Source of the DNA: Enterovibrio calviensis DSM 14347
Lineage (GTDB): Bacteria > Pseudomonadota > Gammaproteobacteria > Enterobacterales > Vibrionaceae
Direction: 5' to 3'
DNA: 64,000 nucleotides
NCBI RefSeq assembly: GCF_000621165.1
Contig: NZ_JHZA01000016.1
Span: 94,002-158,001, forward strand
The notes beneath the pieces are model-generated. The model was given only the letters and a program-made list of their open reading frames with translations, was not told where the DNA came from and ran no database searches. Shown here piece by piece: positions 23,952-32,260 of the stretch. Every line of letters begins with the position of its first letter. The first letter of the stretch is position 1. The translations under genes were made by a program, and so were the position numbers.

Positions 23952-24653
23952 ATGAAAATCGGTATTATCGGTGCGATGGAGCAGGAAGTTGCCCTGCTTA
24001 AGAACAAGATCAATAACTGCCAACTACAAGAAATTGCAGGCAGCAAATTCTACACAGGTGACATGAATGGCGTTGACGTTGTTCTTCTGCAATCAGGCAT
24101 TGGCAAAGTTGCTGCTGCACTAAGCACGTCAATTTTGCTTGATCGCTTTAAAGTTACTGAAGTGATCAATACAGGTTCTGCGGGCGGTTTTGACCCTTCA
24201 CTAAACCTTGGCGATGTTGTCGTGTCGACTGACGTGGCATACCACGATGCTGACGTAACGGCATTTGGTTACACTATGGGTCAAATGGCAGGCCAGCCAG
24301 CCACCTTTACATCAAACGAAAAACTGATGGACGTTGCAGAGCAAGCGCTCGCAGCTATGGACCCTGCTCCTCATGCGGTTCGCGGTTTGATCTGTACCGG
24401 TGATGCCTTTGTTTGCACCGCCGAGCGCCAAAACTACATTCGTGAACACTTCCCGAACGTGATTGCGGTAGAAATGGAAGCCGCTGCGATTGCGCAAGCA
24501 TGCCACCAGTTCAACGTACCTTTCGTTGTTGTTCGCGCCATCTCTGATGTTGCCGACAAAGAATCACCGATGACGTTTGACGAGTTCCTGCCACTGGCAG
24601 CAAAAAGCTCAAGCGCCATGGTTGAAAAAATGGTCGAACTGCTGAAAGCATAA
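23952..24653 (+). CDS. mtnN: 5'-methylthioadenosine/S-adenosylhomocysteine nucleosidase
   Basis: A 233-aa MtnN/Pfs enzyme. It cleaves adenine from MTA and SAH, the step before LuxS and autoinducer-2 synthesis. Family signatures are [13 protein letters not shown] with the catalytic Glu12, the NTGSAGG phosphate/ribose loop, and [13 protein letters not shown] with [14 protein letters not shown] near the C-terminus. The start at 23952 is the usual family start; an upstream in-frame ATG at 23940 adds only MRTN. It overlaps cobD by 1 nt (TAATG). Confidence 0.96.
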   Translation: MKIGIIGAMEQEVALLKNKINNCQLQEIAGSKFYTGDMNGVDVVLLQSGIGKVAAALSTSILLDRFKVTEVINTGSAGGFDPSLNLGDVVVSTDVAYHDADVTAFGYTMGQMAGQPATFTSNEKLMDVAEQALAAMDPAPHAVRGLICTGDAFVCTAERQNYIREHFPNVIAVEMEAAAIAQACHQFNVPFVVVRAISDVADKESPMTFDEFLPLAAKSSSAMVEKMVELLKA

Positions 24654-25618
24654 TGAACGAGCTCCTCACACCACTAGACGCTTTGCTGGGCCATTCCACC
24701 TTGCTCGCGATGTGGGGAGCTTTGCTATTGCATTGGTTCTTCCCCGTCCCAGCCGAACTCAATCCGCTTTCCTTATGGCGTCAAGTTGCTCACGCCATCG
24801 CAGACAAAGTCAATCATGCGGAAGATGCACCTTCCCAGCAACGCCTAGCGGGCGGTCTCGCACTGAGCGTAATGTGGCTGACGTTGGCCGTGTTACTTAT
24901 CGCACTGAGCCAAATTGTTTGGGTTCCTTGGTTATTTGACCTCCTCTTACTTTGGTTCTCATTGAGCTGGAAACCCCTGACGCAAAGCATGCTGGCGCTA
25001 GAAGCTTTCTTAGTGCGCGAAGACAAGCCCGCAGCACGAACGCTTTTGGCACGAACACTCAACCGCGACACTTCTTCACTATCACCCGTCGGCATCGCCA
25101 AAGCAGGGTGTGAAACCCTATTGATAGGTTATGCTCGCGGCCTGATCGGCATTCTTTTCTGGTACGCCATTGGTGGTGGCATTGCCGCCTTCCTCTACAC
25201 ACTCATTGTTCAACTGTCACGTTGCTGGCCGACAAGGCGTGAAGAGTTCGTCGAGTTTGGTCTACCCGTATCGGCCGTGTTGAGCGCTGTTGACGCCCTA
25301 CCATCGCGATTGTTTGCGCTTCTTATTGCAACCGGACACCGCTTCGAACCCGCTCTTAGCGCCATCAAGGAACAAGGCCGAGAGTGGTCTTTTAACGGTG
25401 CAGGTTGGATACTCGCAGCGTCAGGTGCAAAATTTCAACTCGCTTTGGGTGGCCCAGCCATCTATGACGATGAAAAAGTCTCCCGTCCACGTATTGGCGG
25501 TGAAATTGCGCCATCACCCTTGCACCTCGCCCTCCTGAATCAACAATTGCGGCAAAAAGCCTTACTTTGGATCCTGATCCAAAGCTTCTTAATGTGGTTT
25601 GCACACGGATTTCTATGA
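24653..25618 (+). CDS. cobD: Adenosylcobinamide-phosphate synthase CbiB/CobD
   Basis: A 321-aa polytopic membrane protein of the CbiB/CobD family. It attaches aminopropanol phosphate to adenosylcobyric acid in cobalamin assembly and salvage. About four to five hydrophobic segments are visible, as are HRFEPALSAIKEQGREWSFNGAG-like residues typical of Vibrio CobD. It is translationally coupled on both sides: TAATG with mtnN and ATGA with btuF. The sequence is somewhat divergent from classical CobD. No cobalamin riboswitch was seen upstream. Confidence 0.87.
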   Translation: MNELLTPLDALLGHSTLLAMWGALLLHWFFPVPAELNPLSLWRQVAHAIADKVNHAEDAPSQQRLAGGLALSVMWLTLAVLLIALSQIVWVPWLFDLLLLWFSLSWKPLTQSMLALEAFLVREDKPAARTLLARTLNRDTSSLSPVGIAKAGCETLLIGYARGLIGILFWYAIGGGIAAFLYTLIVQLSRCWPTRREEFVEFGLPVSAVLSAVDALPSRLFALLIATGHRFEPALSAIKEQGREWSFNGAGWILAASGAKFQLALGGPAIYDDEKVSRPRIGGEIAPSPLHLALLNQQLRQKALLWILIQSFLMWFAHGFL

Positions 25619-26439
25619 AGTATCTACACCTGCTTATTATTCTTTGCCTACCCAATATGGTGCTGGCGGAGCCTCTTCGCGTTATTAGTCTTTCACCTCA
25701 TACCACAGAGCTCGCCTTTGAAGCCGGCCTCGGCGGCAACCTTATTGCCGTCAGCGCACACAGTGACTACCCGCCAGAAGCGTTAGCACTCGAACAAGTG
25801 GCGAATTTCAGAGGGATTAATATCGAACGGGTTGTCACACTAAAGCCAGATCTCGTGCTTGCTTGGAAAGGCGGCAACCCTGATCGCGAACTGGCTAAGC
25901 TTGAGCGCTTAGGTATTGAGATATTTTATTCCAACCCACACTCGCTCTATGACGCTGCTGATAACATCGAAAAACTCGGCCAATGGTCAGCCGATCCGGC
26001 CAAAGCCAAAGCGCGTGCCGACATCGTTCGTCATGAATTGGCTAACATTGAAGCGGCGCAGAAGGGCAAGCGTAAAATTCCTTATTTCTATCAGCTAAGT
26101 GACTCACCGTTAATGACAAACAACGGCGAACATTGGCCTCAACCGCTATTTTCATTGTGTGGAGGTGAAAATATTTTCGCCAACAGTGTCGCGCCCTATC
26201 CACAAATCAGCATGGAACAAGTGATTGTAAGAACACCGCAAGCTATCTTTTATCCATCAGTAAAAGCGGCACCGTCCAAGGAATGGGCTAAGTGGGCTGA
26301 GTTCATTCCGGCAGTGAAGAACAACGATATTTTTGCGATAAGTGGGGATTGGTTAAGTCGACCGACACCACGCGCGTTGAAGGCGGTAAAACATATATGC
26401 AGTGCCTTTGATAAAGTAAGAAGCGATCTCGATCACTAA
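25615..26439 (+). CDS. btuF: Periplasmic vitamin B12-binding protein
   Basis: A 274-aa substrate-binding protein with signal peptide MKYLHLLIILCLPNMVLA cut before EPLRVISLSPHTTELAFEAG, the class III binding-protein start of BtuF. FRGINIERVVTLKPDLVLAWKGGNP is also typical. It delivers corrinoids to the BtuCD importer, which is not encoded here. The ATG at 25615 overlaps the cobD stop (ATGA); an upstream in-frame ATG at 25567 would hide the signal peptide. It forms an apparent mtnN-cobD-btuF operon. Confidence 0.93.
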   Translation: MKYLHLLIILCLPNMVLAEPLRVISLSPHTTELAFEAGLGGNLIAVSAHSDYPPEALALEQVANFRGINIERVVTLKPDLVLAWKGGNPDRELAKLERLGIEIFYSNPHSLYDAADNIEKLGQWSADPAKAKARADIVRHELANIEAAQKGKRKIPYFYQLSDSPLMTNNGEHWPQPLFSLCGGENIFANSVAPYPQISMEQVIVRTPQAIFYPSVKAAPSKEWAKWAEFIPAVKNNDIFAISGDWLSRPTPRALKAVKHICSAFDKVRSDLDH

Positions 26440-26590
26440 TTCAAACATGGTCGCCAGCCCCTATAAACATCGGATTGCTCGATAACGTATTTCACGTACA
26501 ATCGCGCACGTTTTTGTTGGCGTAATGCCACAGATATTAGGCCTACCGCGCATCGCGATGTGCCTTTCTTTGGGAATGGAACTGCGTACC

Positions 26591-27202
26591 ATGCTTTTAT
26601 ATATATTGGACATATTTGGAACCGCAGTATTTGCGATTTCTGGCGTTTTGTTGGCAGGTAAGCTTCGGATGGATCCCTTTGGCGTGGTAGTACTCGCCAT
26701 GGTAACCGCCATTGGTGGTGGCACGATTCGAGACATGGCATTAGGCGCAACCCCCGTGTTTTGGGTCAACAGTCCTGAATACCTTTGGGTCATCCTCATC
26801 ATCTGTATGCTGTCTTTGTTACTGATCCGCCATCCACGTCGTCTTCCTTGGTATTTTTTACCCGTTGCTGACGCCATTGGTCTCGCAGTTTTTGTCGCGA
26901 TTGGCGTGGATAAGGCACTAAGTTACGGTGCTTCACCTTTAGTTGCAGTGATCATGGGTGTGATCACTGGATGTGGCGGCGGTATTATCCGCGACGTATT
27001 GGCAAGAGAAGTGCCGATGGTATTGCGAACCGAAGTGTACGCCACGGCATGTATTGCTGGCGGCGCAATTCATACCCTCGCATTGGCAGCCAATGCCGAT
27101 GTTGAGTTAGCGTCAATATCAGGCATGATAACCACATTATTGATCCGCCTTGCTGCCATTCGTTGGCACCTGTCTCTACCAACGTTTGCCATCAGCAAAT
27201 AG
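26591..27202 (+). CDS. TRIC-family (UPF0126) membrane channel protein, YicG-like
   Basis: About 203 aa with seven predicted membrane helices and the duplicated glycine-rich motif of the family. [11 protein letters not shown] appears in the first repeat and [14 protein letters not shown] in the second. Bacterial TRIC proteins are trimeric monovalent cation channels; the physiological role here is unknown. The start at 26591 ([10 protein letters not shown]) is the family start; an alternative is ATG 26576, and neither has a strong ribosome site. It lies 151 nt after btuF and ends at a strong terminator. Confidence 0.87.
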   Translation: MLLYILDIFGTAVFAISGVLLAGKLRMDPFGVVVLAMVTAIGGGTIRDMALGATPVFWVNSPEYLWVILIICMLSLLLIRHPRRLPWYFLPVADAIGLAVFVAIGVDKALSYGASPLVAVIMGVITGCGGGIIRDVLAREVPMVLRTEVYATACIAGGAIHTLALAANADVELASISGMITTLLIRLAAIRWHLSLPTFAISK

Positions 27203-27235
27203 AGATAGTCCTCCTCAACACACTAAGAAAGACTC

Positions 27236-27268
27236 AAAAAACGCACGTTACTCGACGTGCGTTTTTTT
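27236..27268. terminator. Bidirectional-type intrinsic terminator after the TRIC gene
   Basis: AAAAAACGCACGT (27236-27248) pairs with ACGTGCGTTTTTTT (27255-27268) around a 6-nt loop. Confidence 0.93.
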
Positions 27269-27298
27269 ATGTCACTCGCAATTAAATAAAGCAAAAAC

Positions 27299-27350
27299 TT
27301 TACATATCTAGCTCATTGCCTATTATATAAACAAATAAGTTTACTTAAAC
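27299..27350 (+). promoter_or_regulatory. Putative promoter and operator of the VOC/questin-oxidase/flavodoxin unit
   Basis: TTTACA (27299-27304) and TATTAT (27321-27326) are spaced by 16 bp as possible -35 and -10 elements. A short palindrome GTTTACTTAAAC (27339-27350) lies just downstream, where a repressor could block transcription. Both are pattern matches only. Confidence 0.35.
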
Positions 27351-27373
27351 ACGTAAGACAACAGGAGAGCATC

Positions 27374-27790
27374 ATGAGTAGTTATGTTGAACATGCCAAT
27401 ATCACCGTTACTGATCTCAATCGCACCATCGCCTTCTTACAAACAGCGATGCCTGATTTTTTCGTGCGTGGCGGAGGAAAAGACGAGCTTTCCGCTTGGT
27501 GTCATATTGGATCAGAGACGTCTTATATCGCACTTGAGGAAGAGTTGATTGATAAGCCCGTTGATCGAATATCACATTCCCAATTAGGTGTTAACCACAT
27601 TGGTTTTGTCGTTGAGGATGCGACGCGAGTGGCCGAGAACCTCAAAGCGGCTGGATTCAAGCAAGTGTCTTTTGACGAAAGCCACCCTAGCCGCAAGCGC
27701 GCGTATTTCTACGACACCGATGGTATTCAATGGGAGTTTATCGAATACCTTACCGATGATTTTGGAAGCCGAAACGACTACGTGTTGTAA
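27374..27790 (+). CDS. VOC (glyoxalase/dioxygenase-fold) family protein
   Basis: A 138-aa single-domain vicinal-oxygen-chelate protein. Likely metal ligands are His7 (VEHANI), His75 (GVNHIGFVV) and Glu121 or Glu124 in DTDGIQWEFIEY, the usual DPDG-x-x-x-E block. The substrate is unknown; family members include glyoxalases, ring-cleavage dioxygenases and antibiotic-resistance proteins. AGGAGA lies about 6 nt before the ATG. It is the first gene of a tight three-gene unit with a questin-oxidase-like protein (24-nt gap) and a flavodoxin, suggesting a shared redox or detoxification task (inference). Confidence 0.82.
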   Translation: MSSYVEHANITVTDLNRTIAFLQTAMPDFFVRGGGKDELSAWCHIGSETSYIALEEELIDKPVDRISHSQLGVNHIGFVVEDATRVAENLKAAGFKQVSFDESHPSRKRAYFYDTDGIQWEFIEYLTDDFGSRNDYVL

Positions 27791-27814
27791 CGACAAGAGC
27801 AAAGGAATGCAGCC

Positions 27815-28801
27815 ATGTACCAATCATTCACATCAATAGGCTTTGAGCTGATAAAGAGAAGTCATCGCTTCGGGCCTACTTTCAGTGCCCGCCTATCTAA
27901 CCATCTACCGATGGCTCTGTCGGCGATGCAAAGACTGGGCGCATCCAGTGACCAGTTGAACGCAGAATATAAGCGGGCATCCGGTCACTTAGCTCCTCTC
28001 GGAAACGCATTGGGGGTATCCGCGCCAACACTAGGACAAAGCACGCACAACGTTGATTTTGTAGAATATTACCGCGAGATGTTAAGTCAGATTGGGGCGG
28101 AAAAGACCCTAAAACAAGTGCTACCTTCGTTGCTACCAGGGATATCTGCTGGCGCTTTTCATGGTGTCATCCGCCTCGCCTATGCCGTTGAGCTAGGAGA
28201 TATTGACGAAACTAGTCACGCACTTGCCTACTGGTCTTCAGGCCACACGCCGCTAGGCGAGCTTTCGTTTCAACAAAATCTCAGCGCAGAAGAGGATTTA
28301 AACCAAGCCCTTTCGATATTTCATGATCAAACTTACCACGAAGGGATCATCATCGATCACGTGGAGGAACTGATCACACTGCAAAAGTATCAAACCATCG
28401 CGAGTCAGCCGAGTTCGTTGTCACTAGAAGAAGTCGCTCGCATCGTGCTATCCCAGTATTCGGCCAGCAACGATTTTACCTTGCTACATGGCGTTACAGG
28501 TTTTCAAGCGCTCGTTTCTCTCTTTCCTTTCATTGAGAATCACGATCTTGCCCTGCACTATTTCTGGCAGGCTTATGTCGCTGCATCATGCACTGCTGCA
28601 TACCGTGAACCCTTTCAGCGCCCAGTTCAGGTGCACGCTCCCAGAGATATTCTTGATTGGTCACATTGGTTCGAACAGGCATTAGAAACTGAAAATGACC
28701 ACACCATCAAACTCACTTATAGCTGCGCACGCCTTTATGATCACCTGCGCCTCCCTGAAGCCCTATCCGCCATAAAATATCGACTGGAGACCTCATCATG
28801 A
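27815..28801 (+). CDS. Questin-oxidase-like (DUF4243) protein
   Basis: A 328-aa soluble protein resembling the questin oxidase family, whose fungal members are Baeyer-Villiger-type oxygenases acting on anthraquinones. Supporting features are GAFHGVIRLAYAVELGDIDETSHALAYW, the helical His-containing core motif, and FTLLHGVTGFQAL near the C-terminus. No signal peptide is present. The bacterial function is not established. AAAGGA precedes the ATG, and the stop overlaps the flavodoxin start (ATGA). Assignment rests on motif recognition without a search. Confidence 0.7.
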   Translation: MYQSFTSIGFELIKRSHRFGPTFSARLSNHLPMALSAMQRLGASSDQLNAEYKRASGHLAPLGNALGVSAPTLGQSTHNVDFVEYYREMLSQIGAEKTLKQVLPSLLPGISAGAFHGVIRLAYAVELGDIDETSHALAYWSSGHTPLGELSFQQNLSAEEDLNQALSIFHDQTYHEGIIIDHVEELITLQKYQTIASQPSSLSLEEVARIVLSQYSASNDFTLLHGVTGFQALVSLFPFIENHDLALHYFWQAYVAASCTAAYREPFQRPVQVHAPRDILDWSHWFEQALETENDHTIKLTYSCARLYDHLRLPEALSAIKYRLETSS

Positions 28802-29349
28802 AGAACATTGCTATCATCTATTTTTCCAACACAGGAAGTACAGAGAACATGGCGCTGGCCATTGCTGAAGGCGCAAAACAACAAGGCGCTAAGGTATTGA
28901 CTCACGCAATTTCCGGCACGGAGATCGCTGAGGGGCGCTTTAAAAACGATGCCTTGTTTGAAAAACTCGAAAATATGGATGCCATTATTTTTGGCTCACC
29001 AACCTATATGGGTGGCCCAGCAGCACAGTTTAAAGCCTTTGTAGATGCAAGTAGCGAGACATGGTCAAATCAGCTATGGCACAACAAGCTGGCAGCAGGA
29101 TTTACGGTGGGCGGCAGTCCGTGCGGTGAAGTGCAAAGCACAATTGAGAGCTTTTATATGTTCGCCACGCAGCACAGTATGTTGTGGGTAGGTATCGATG
29201 CCCCAGAAGGCACATCATCAAGAACATTCAATCGCCTCAATTCATCGCTCGGTGCCATCGGCTTGGTGGATGAAAAAGGCCAACTGGATGACATTGATAT
29301 AAAAACGGCGATGCGGCTTGGCGAGCGGGTGGCAGAGCTGGTTCGCTAG
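28798..29349 (+). CDS. Flavodoxin-fold (WrbA/NAD(P)H:quinone oxidoreductase-like) protein
   Basis: A 183-aa protein with the FMN phosphate loop SNTGSTENMA (about residues 10-19), FGSPTYMGGPAAQFKAFVD as the second FMN loop, and GFTVGGSPCGEVQST as the third. This is the WrbA/flavodoxin_1 arrangement. It probably binds FMN and reduces quinones or carries electrons. The ATG overlaps the previous gene by 4 nt, so it is co-translated with the questin-oxidase-like protein and could supply reduced flavin or act on its quinone product (inference). Confidence 0.85.
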   Translation: MKNIAIIYFSNTGSTENMALAIAEGAKQQGAKVLTHAISGTEIAEGRFKNDALFEKLENMDAIIFGSPTYMGGPAAQFKAFVDASSETWSNQLWHNKLAAGFTVGGSPCGEVQSTIESFYMFATQHSMLWVGIDAPEGTSSRTFNRLNSSLGAIGLVDEKGQLDDIDIKTAMRLGERVAELVR

Positions 29350-29387
29350 AGTCTGTTGACCTGATTTATGACGGGACATTAGGCACA

Positions 29388-29413
29388 AAAAAGGCGCTTT
29401 TCAGCGCCTTTTC
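29388..29413. terminator. Bidirectional intrinsic terminator between flavodoxin gene and tyrS
   Basis: AAAAGGCGC (29389-29397) pairs with GCGCCTTTT (29404-29412), with A-rich and T-rich flanks on both sides. It can serve both convergent genes. Confidence 0.88.
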
Positions 29414-29468
29414 ATTTTGGGTCACATAGCTCAGTAGTAAAAGCTAAGTGCTAAAGCTCAGCAGTAAA

Positions 29469-30656
29469 TTACGCTAACGTGATACGTGCGAATTTACGTT
29501 TACCCACTTGGTAAACAGAAGTACCTGCCGCAGGAACCAGTTTCGTATCTTCGACTTTTTCGCCGTCAATCTTCACTGCACCTTGGCGAATCATACGCAT
29601 CGCATCTGAGGTAGAGCCAACTAGGTCAGCGTCTTTCAGAAGGTTCGCAATCGCGACGCCTTGCTCAAAAGAGAATTCAGCCATTTCTTCTGGCATCGCA
29701 CCTTTTTGGAAACGATTGATGAATTCAGCTTCAGCGGCTTCTGCATCAGTTTCAGAGTGGAAACGCGCAATGATTTCTTTTGCCAGCAAGATCTTCACAT
29801 CACGTGGGTTCTTACCGCCTTCGATGTCTGCTTTAAATTGTGCAATTTCTTCCAATGGACGGAATGACAGCAATTCAAAGTAGTTCCACATCAAATCATC
29901 AGAGATAGACATGATTTTGCCGAACATCTCGTTAGGCACATCGCTGATACCAATGTAGTTGTGAGCAGACTTTGACATCTTCTTCACGCCGTCCAGGCCC
30001 ACCAGCAAAGGCATGGTGATCACAACTTGTTGAGACTGACCGTTTTGCTTTTGTAGCTCACGACCCATCAACAAGTTGAATTTCTGATCCGTACCGCCCA
30101 GTTCAACATCCGCTTCAAGCGCAACTGAGTCATAACCTTGCAGAAGCGGGTAAATGAATTCATGGATAGCGATTGGTTGGTTGTTGGTGTAACGCTTTTT
30201 AAAATCATCACGCTCAAGCATACGCGCAACGGTAGAGCTTGCCGCCAAACGGATCATGCCGTCTGTGCCTAGCTCACTCAACCAGCTTGAGTTGAACTCA
30301 ATGCGGGTTTTAGCAGGATCCAAAATTTTGAAGATCTGCTCTTTGTACGTTTCAGCATTGCTAAGCACTTGCTCACGAGTCAGCGGCGGACGCGTTGCGT
30401 TCTTGCCACTTGGATCACCCACCATCGCGGTATAATCACCGATCAGGAAGATAACTTCATGGCCCAGCTCTTGAAACGCACGCAATTTATTCATGATCAC
30501 AGTGTGACCAAGGTGAATATCTGGCGCCGTTGGATCCGCACCCAACTTGATACGAAGAGGACGGTTTTCTTTTAGTTTCGCAATCAGTTCCGCTTCAGGA
30601 ATCAATTCCTCAACACCACGCTTAATTTCGGCTAGCGCGGCTTCAATGCTCGCCAT
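29469..30656 (-). CDS. tyrS: Tyrosyl-tRNA synthetase
   Basis: A 395-aa class I synthetase of the shorter TyrS type. HIGH-like HLGH is at 48-51 and KMSKS at 226-230. The tyrosine pocket includes [26 protein letters not shown]-terminal S4 RNA-binding domain is [19 protein letters not shown]. It charges tRNA-Tyr. GGGAG lies about 9 nt before the ATG. It is divergent from the M23 peptidase gene, a linkage also found in V. cholerae (VC0631/VC0630, from memory). Confidence 0.96.
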   Translation of the reverse strand: MASIEAALAEIKRGVEELIPEAELIAKLKENRPLRIKLGADPTAPDIHLGHTVIMNKLRAFQELGHEVIFLIGDYTAMVGDPSGKNATRPPLTREQVLSNAETYKEQIFKILDPAKTRIEFNSSWLSELGTDGMIRLAASSTVARMLERDDFKKRYTNNQPIAIHEFIYPLLQGYDSVALEADVELGGTDQKFNLLMGRELQKQNGQSQQVVITMPLLVGLDGVKKMSKSAHNYIGISDVPNEMFGKIMSISDDLMWNYFELLSFRPLEEIAQFKADIEGGKNPRDVKILLAKEIIARFHSETDAEAAEAEFINRFQKGAMPEEMAEFSFEQGVAIANLLKDADLVGSTSDAMRMIRQGAVKIDGEKVEDTKLVPAAGTSVYQVGKRKFARITLA

Positions 30657-30782
30657 ATTTTATCGCTCCCACAGAATCGGCATTTTTTCGTAAGCCGACA
30701 TACTACTTGAATAGCGATGGTTTTTGAAACCAGTTAAACTGAAAGCAAGCTAAAACGGATTCACTGGCCATTCTGTATTCAC

Positions 30783-30828
30783 AAAGGGATTTGGCATAAA
30801 CATGGTGCATTCGAATAAATCCCTTTTT
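30783..30828 (+). other. Terminator-like inverted repeat before the M23 peptidase gene
   Basis: AAAGGGATTT (30783-30792) and AAATCCCTTT (30817-30826) are perfect 10-bp arms around a 24-nt loop, with T residues continuing to 30828. It ends 17 nt before the downstream ATG. It could attenuate transcription or hide the start region. A 14-codon ORF (30802-30846) starts in the loop and its TAA overlaps the peptidase ATG. Confidence 0.45.
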
Positions 30829-30845
30829 CTAATGATTGTTTCTTA

Positions 30846-32168
30846 ATGCCTGTTAATAAAATTGCTGCGTTACCAAAGTTTCATCAATTGTTGATCATGG
30901 CTCTCAGTGCCTTCATTGTGCTACTGGTTGCGATTCCTTCAGAATCACCGGCTCAACATCCCGATGCCAAGTTTGAGGTGGGGAAACTTTACCCAATACC
31001 TCTAGAAACCTCTTCTTTATTGCCACCTAAAGGTGAACCGCAACCGAACCAGTCATTTGTTCCGCTCGAGTGGCACAAATTTAGCGTTCAGGCGGGTGAT
31101 AGCCTTGCTGGTATTTTTGACCGTGTGGGTATTAGCCCAACCACGCTTTACCGACTGATAAACAGCGACAAGGGCACTAAGTCTCTCGCCTCACTCAAAG
31201 TGGGCGATGAAATTCGCCTAGGCTTTGATGAAAATGGCCTGTTTACCCAACTGGTTCAGCCTAAAAATGCCAACGAAACGCTAATCGTTAACCGCATTGG
31301 AAATGACTTCGTTTCCAAAGTGGAATCCAAGCAAATCGACACACAAGTTAACTATGCATCGGCAACCATTACGTCTAGTTTCTGGAATGCTGGCGTAAGT
31401 GGCGGGCTAAGCCCCAATCAAATCATGGAGCTTGCTGGTCTTTTTGGCTGGGATATTGATTTCGCATTAGATATTCGCCAAGGCGACCACTTCTCGGTGC
31501 TGTATGAAGAGCAACTTGTTGAAGGTGAGATGATTGGTCGAGGCGATATCCTTGCCGCCACTTTCACCAACCGCGGCGAAACGTTTACCGCCATTCGTTC
31601 GAAGACGGGGAAATACTACGACGAAAAAGGACGCGCCATGAAAAAAGCGTTCTTACGTTCACCGGTTAACTTCCGTTACGTCAGCTCTAACTTTAACCCG
31701 CGTCGTCTGCACCCTGTCACTGGCAAAGTGAAATCCCACAGAGGTACTGACTATGTTGCACCTGTTGGTACGCCAATATGGGCAGCTGGTGACGGTATCG
31801 TCATGAAGTCGGCATATAACCAATTCAACGGTCACTATGTCTTCATCAAACACAGCTCCACCTACATCACCAAGTATTTGCACCTCACCAAACGTAAGGT
31901 CAAAACGGGTCAGCGTGTGAAGCAGGGACAAACTATTGGTACGCTGGGCGGAACAGGGCGCGTAACAGGCCCGCATTTGCACTATGAATTTTTGGTACAT
32001 GGCGTTCACAAGAACCCACGTACTGTGAAACTGCCACAAGCGAAATCACTCTCAGGCAAAGCGAAAACTGAGTTTATTTCTCTGGCACAGCAACGATTAG
32101 CTCAACTCAATAAGTTCAGCCAACTGCTTGCATCAATAGGTACCCTAGAGCGCAATAACGCCTCTTAA
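30846..32168 (+). CDS. shyC: M23 peptidoglycan endopeptidase with OapA/LysM-like domain (ShyC-like)
   Basis: A 440-aa protein with an N-terminal membrane anchor or signal helix (about 14-30) and an OapA/LysM-like domain (about 72-125, HKFSVQAGDSLAGIFDRVG...LKVGDEIRL). The C-terminal zinc metallopeptidase M23 domain has His298 and Asp302 (SHRGTDY) and His377/His379 (GPHLHYEF) as metal ligands. Such enzymes cut cross-links between peptidoglycan strands during cell growth. Position next to tyrS and vexEF matches V. cholerae shyC (VC0630); the symbol rests on that context. No clear ribosome site precedes the ATG, and an upstream hairpin and mini-ORF may matter. Confidence 0.85.
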   Translation: MPVNKIAALPKFHQLLIMALSAFIVLLVAIPSESPAQHPDAKFEVGKLYPIPLETSSLLPPKGEPQPNQSFVPLEWHKFSVQAGDSLAGIFDRVGISPTTLYRLINSDKGTKSLASLKVGDEIRLGFDENGLFTQLVQPKNANETLIVNRIGNDFVSKVESKQIDTQVNYASATITSSFWNAGVSGGLSPNQIMELAGLFGWDIDFALDIRQGDHFSVLYEEQLVEGEMIGRGDILAATFTNRGETFTAIRSKTGKYYDEKGRAMKKAFLRSPVNFRYVSSNFNPRRLHPVTGKVKSHRGTDYVAPVGTPIWAAGDGIVMKSAYNQFNGHYVFIKHSSTYITKYLHLTKRKVKTGQRVKQGQTIGTLGGTGRVTGPHLHYEFLVHGVHKNPRTVKLPQAKSLSGKAKTEFISLAQQRLAQLNKFSQLLASIGTLERNNAS

Positions 32169-32196
32169 TGATTCACCACCACAGTCTGTGAGACAT

Positions 32197-32226
32197 AAAA
32201 AAAGCAGCGCCATGGCGCTGCTTTTT
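32197..32226. terminator. Bidirectional intrinsic terminator after the M23 peptidase gene
   Basis: A perfect palindrome (AGCAGCGCC/GGCGCTGCT at 32203-32222) is flanked by A-run and T-run. It serves the convergent peptidase and vexF transcripts. Confidence 0.93.
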
Positions 32227-32260
32227 CTTTGTTGGTTGCTAAGTAGCTAGACAGCTAACC

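Noticed and set aside
24500..24653. Cobalamin riboswitch upstream of cobD-btuF
   Set aside because: cobD overlaps mtnN, leaving no space, and no B12-box-like sequence was recognised upstream of mtnN.
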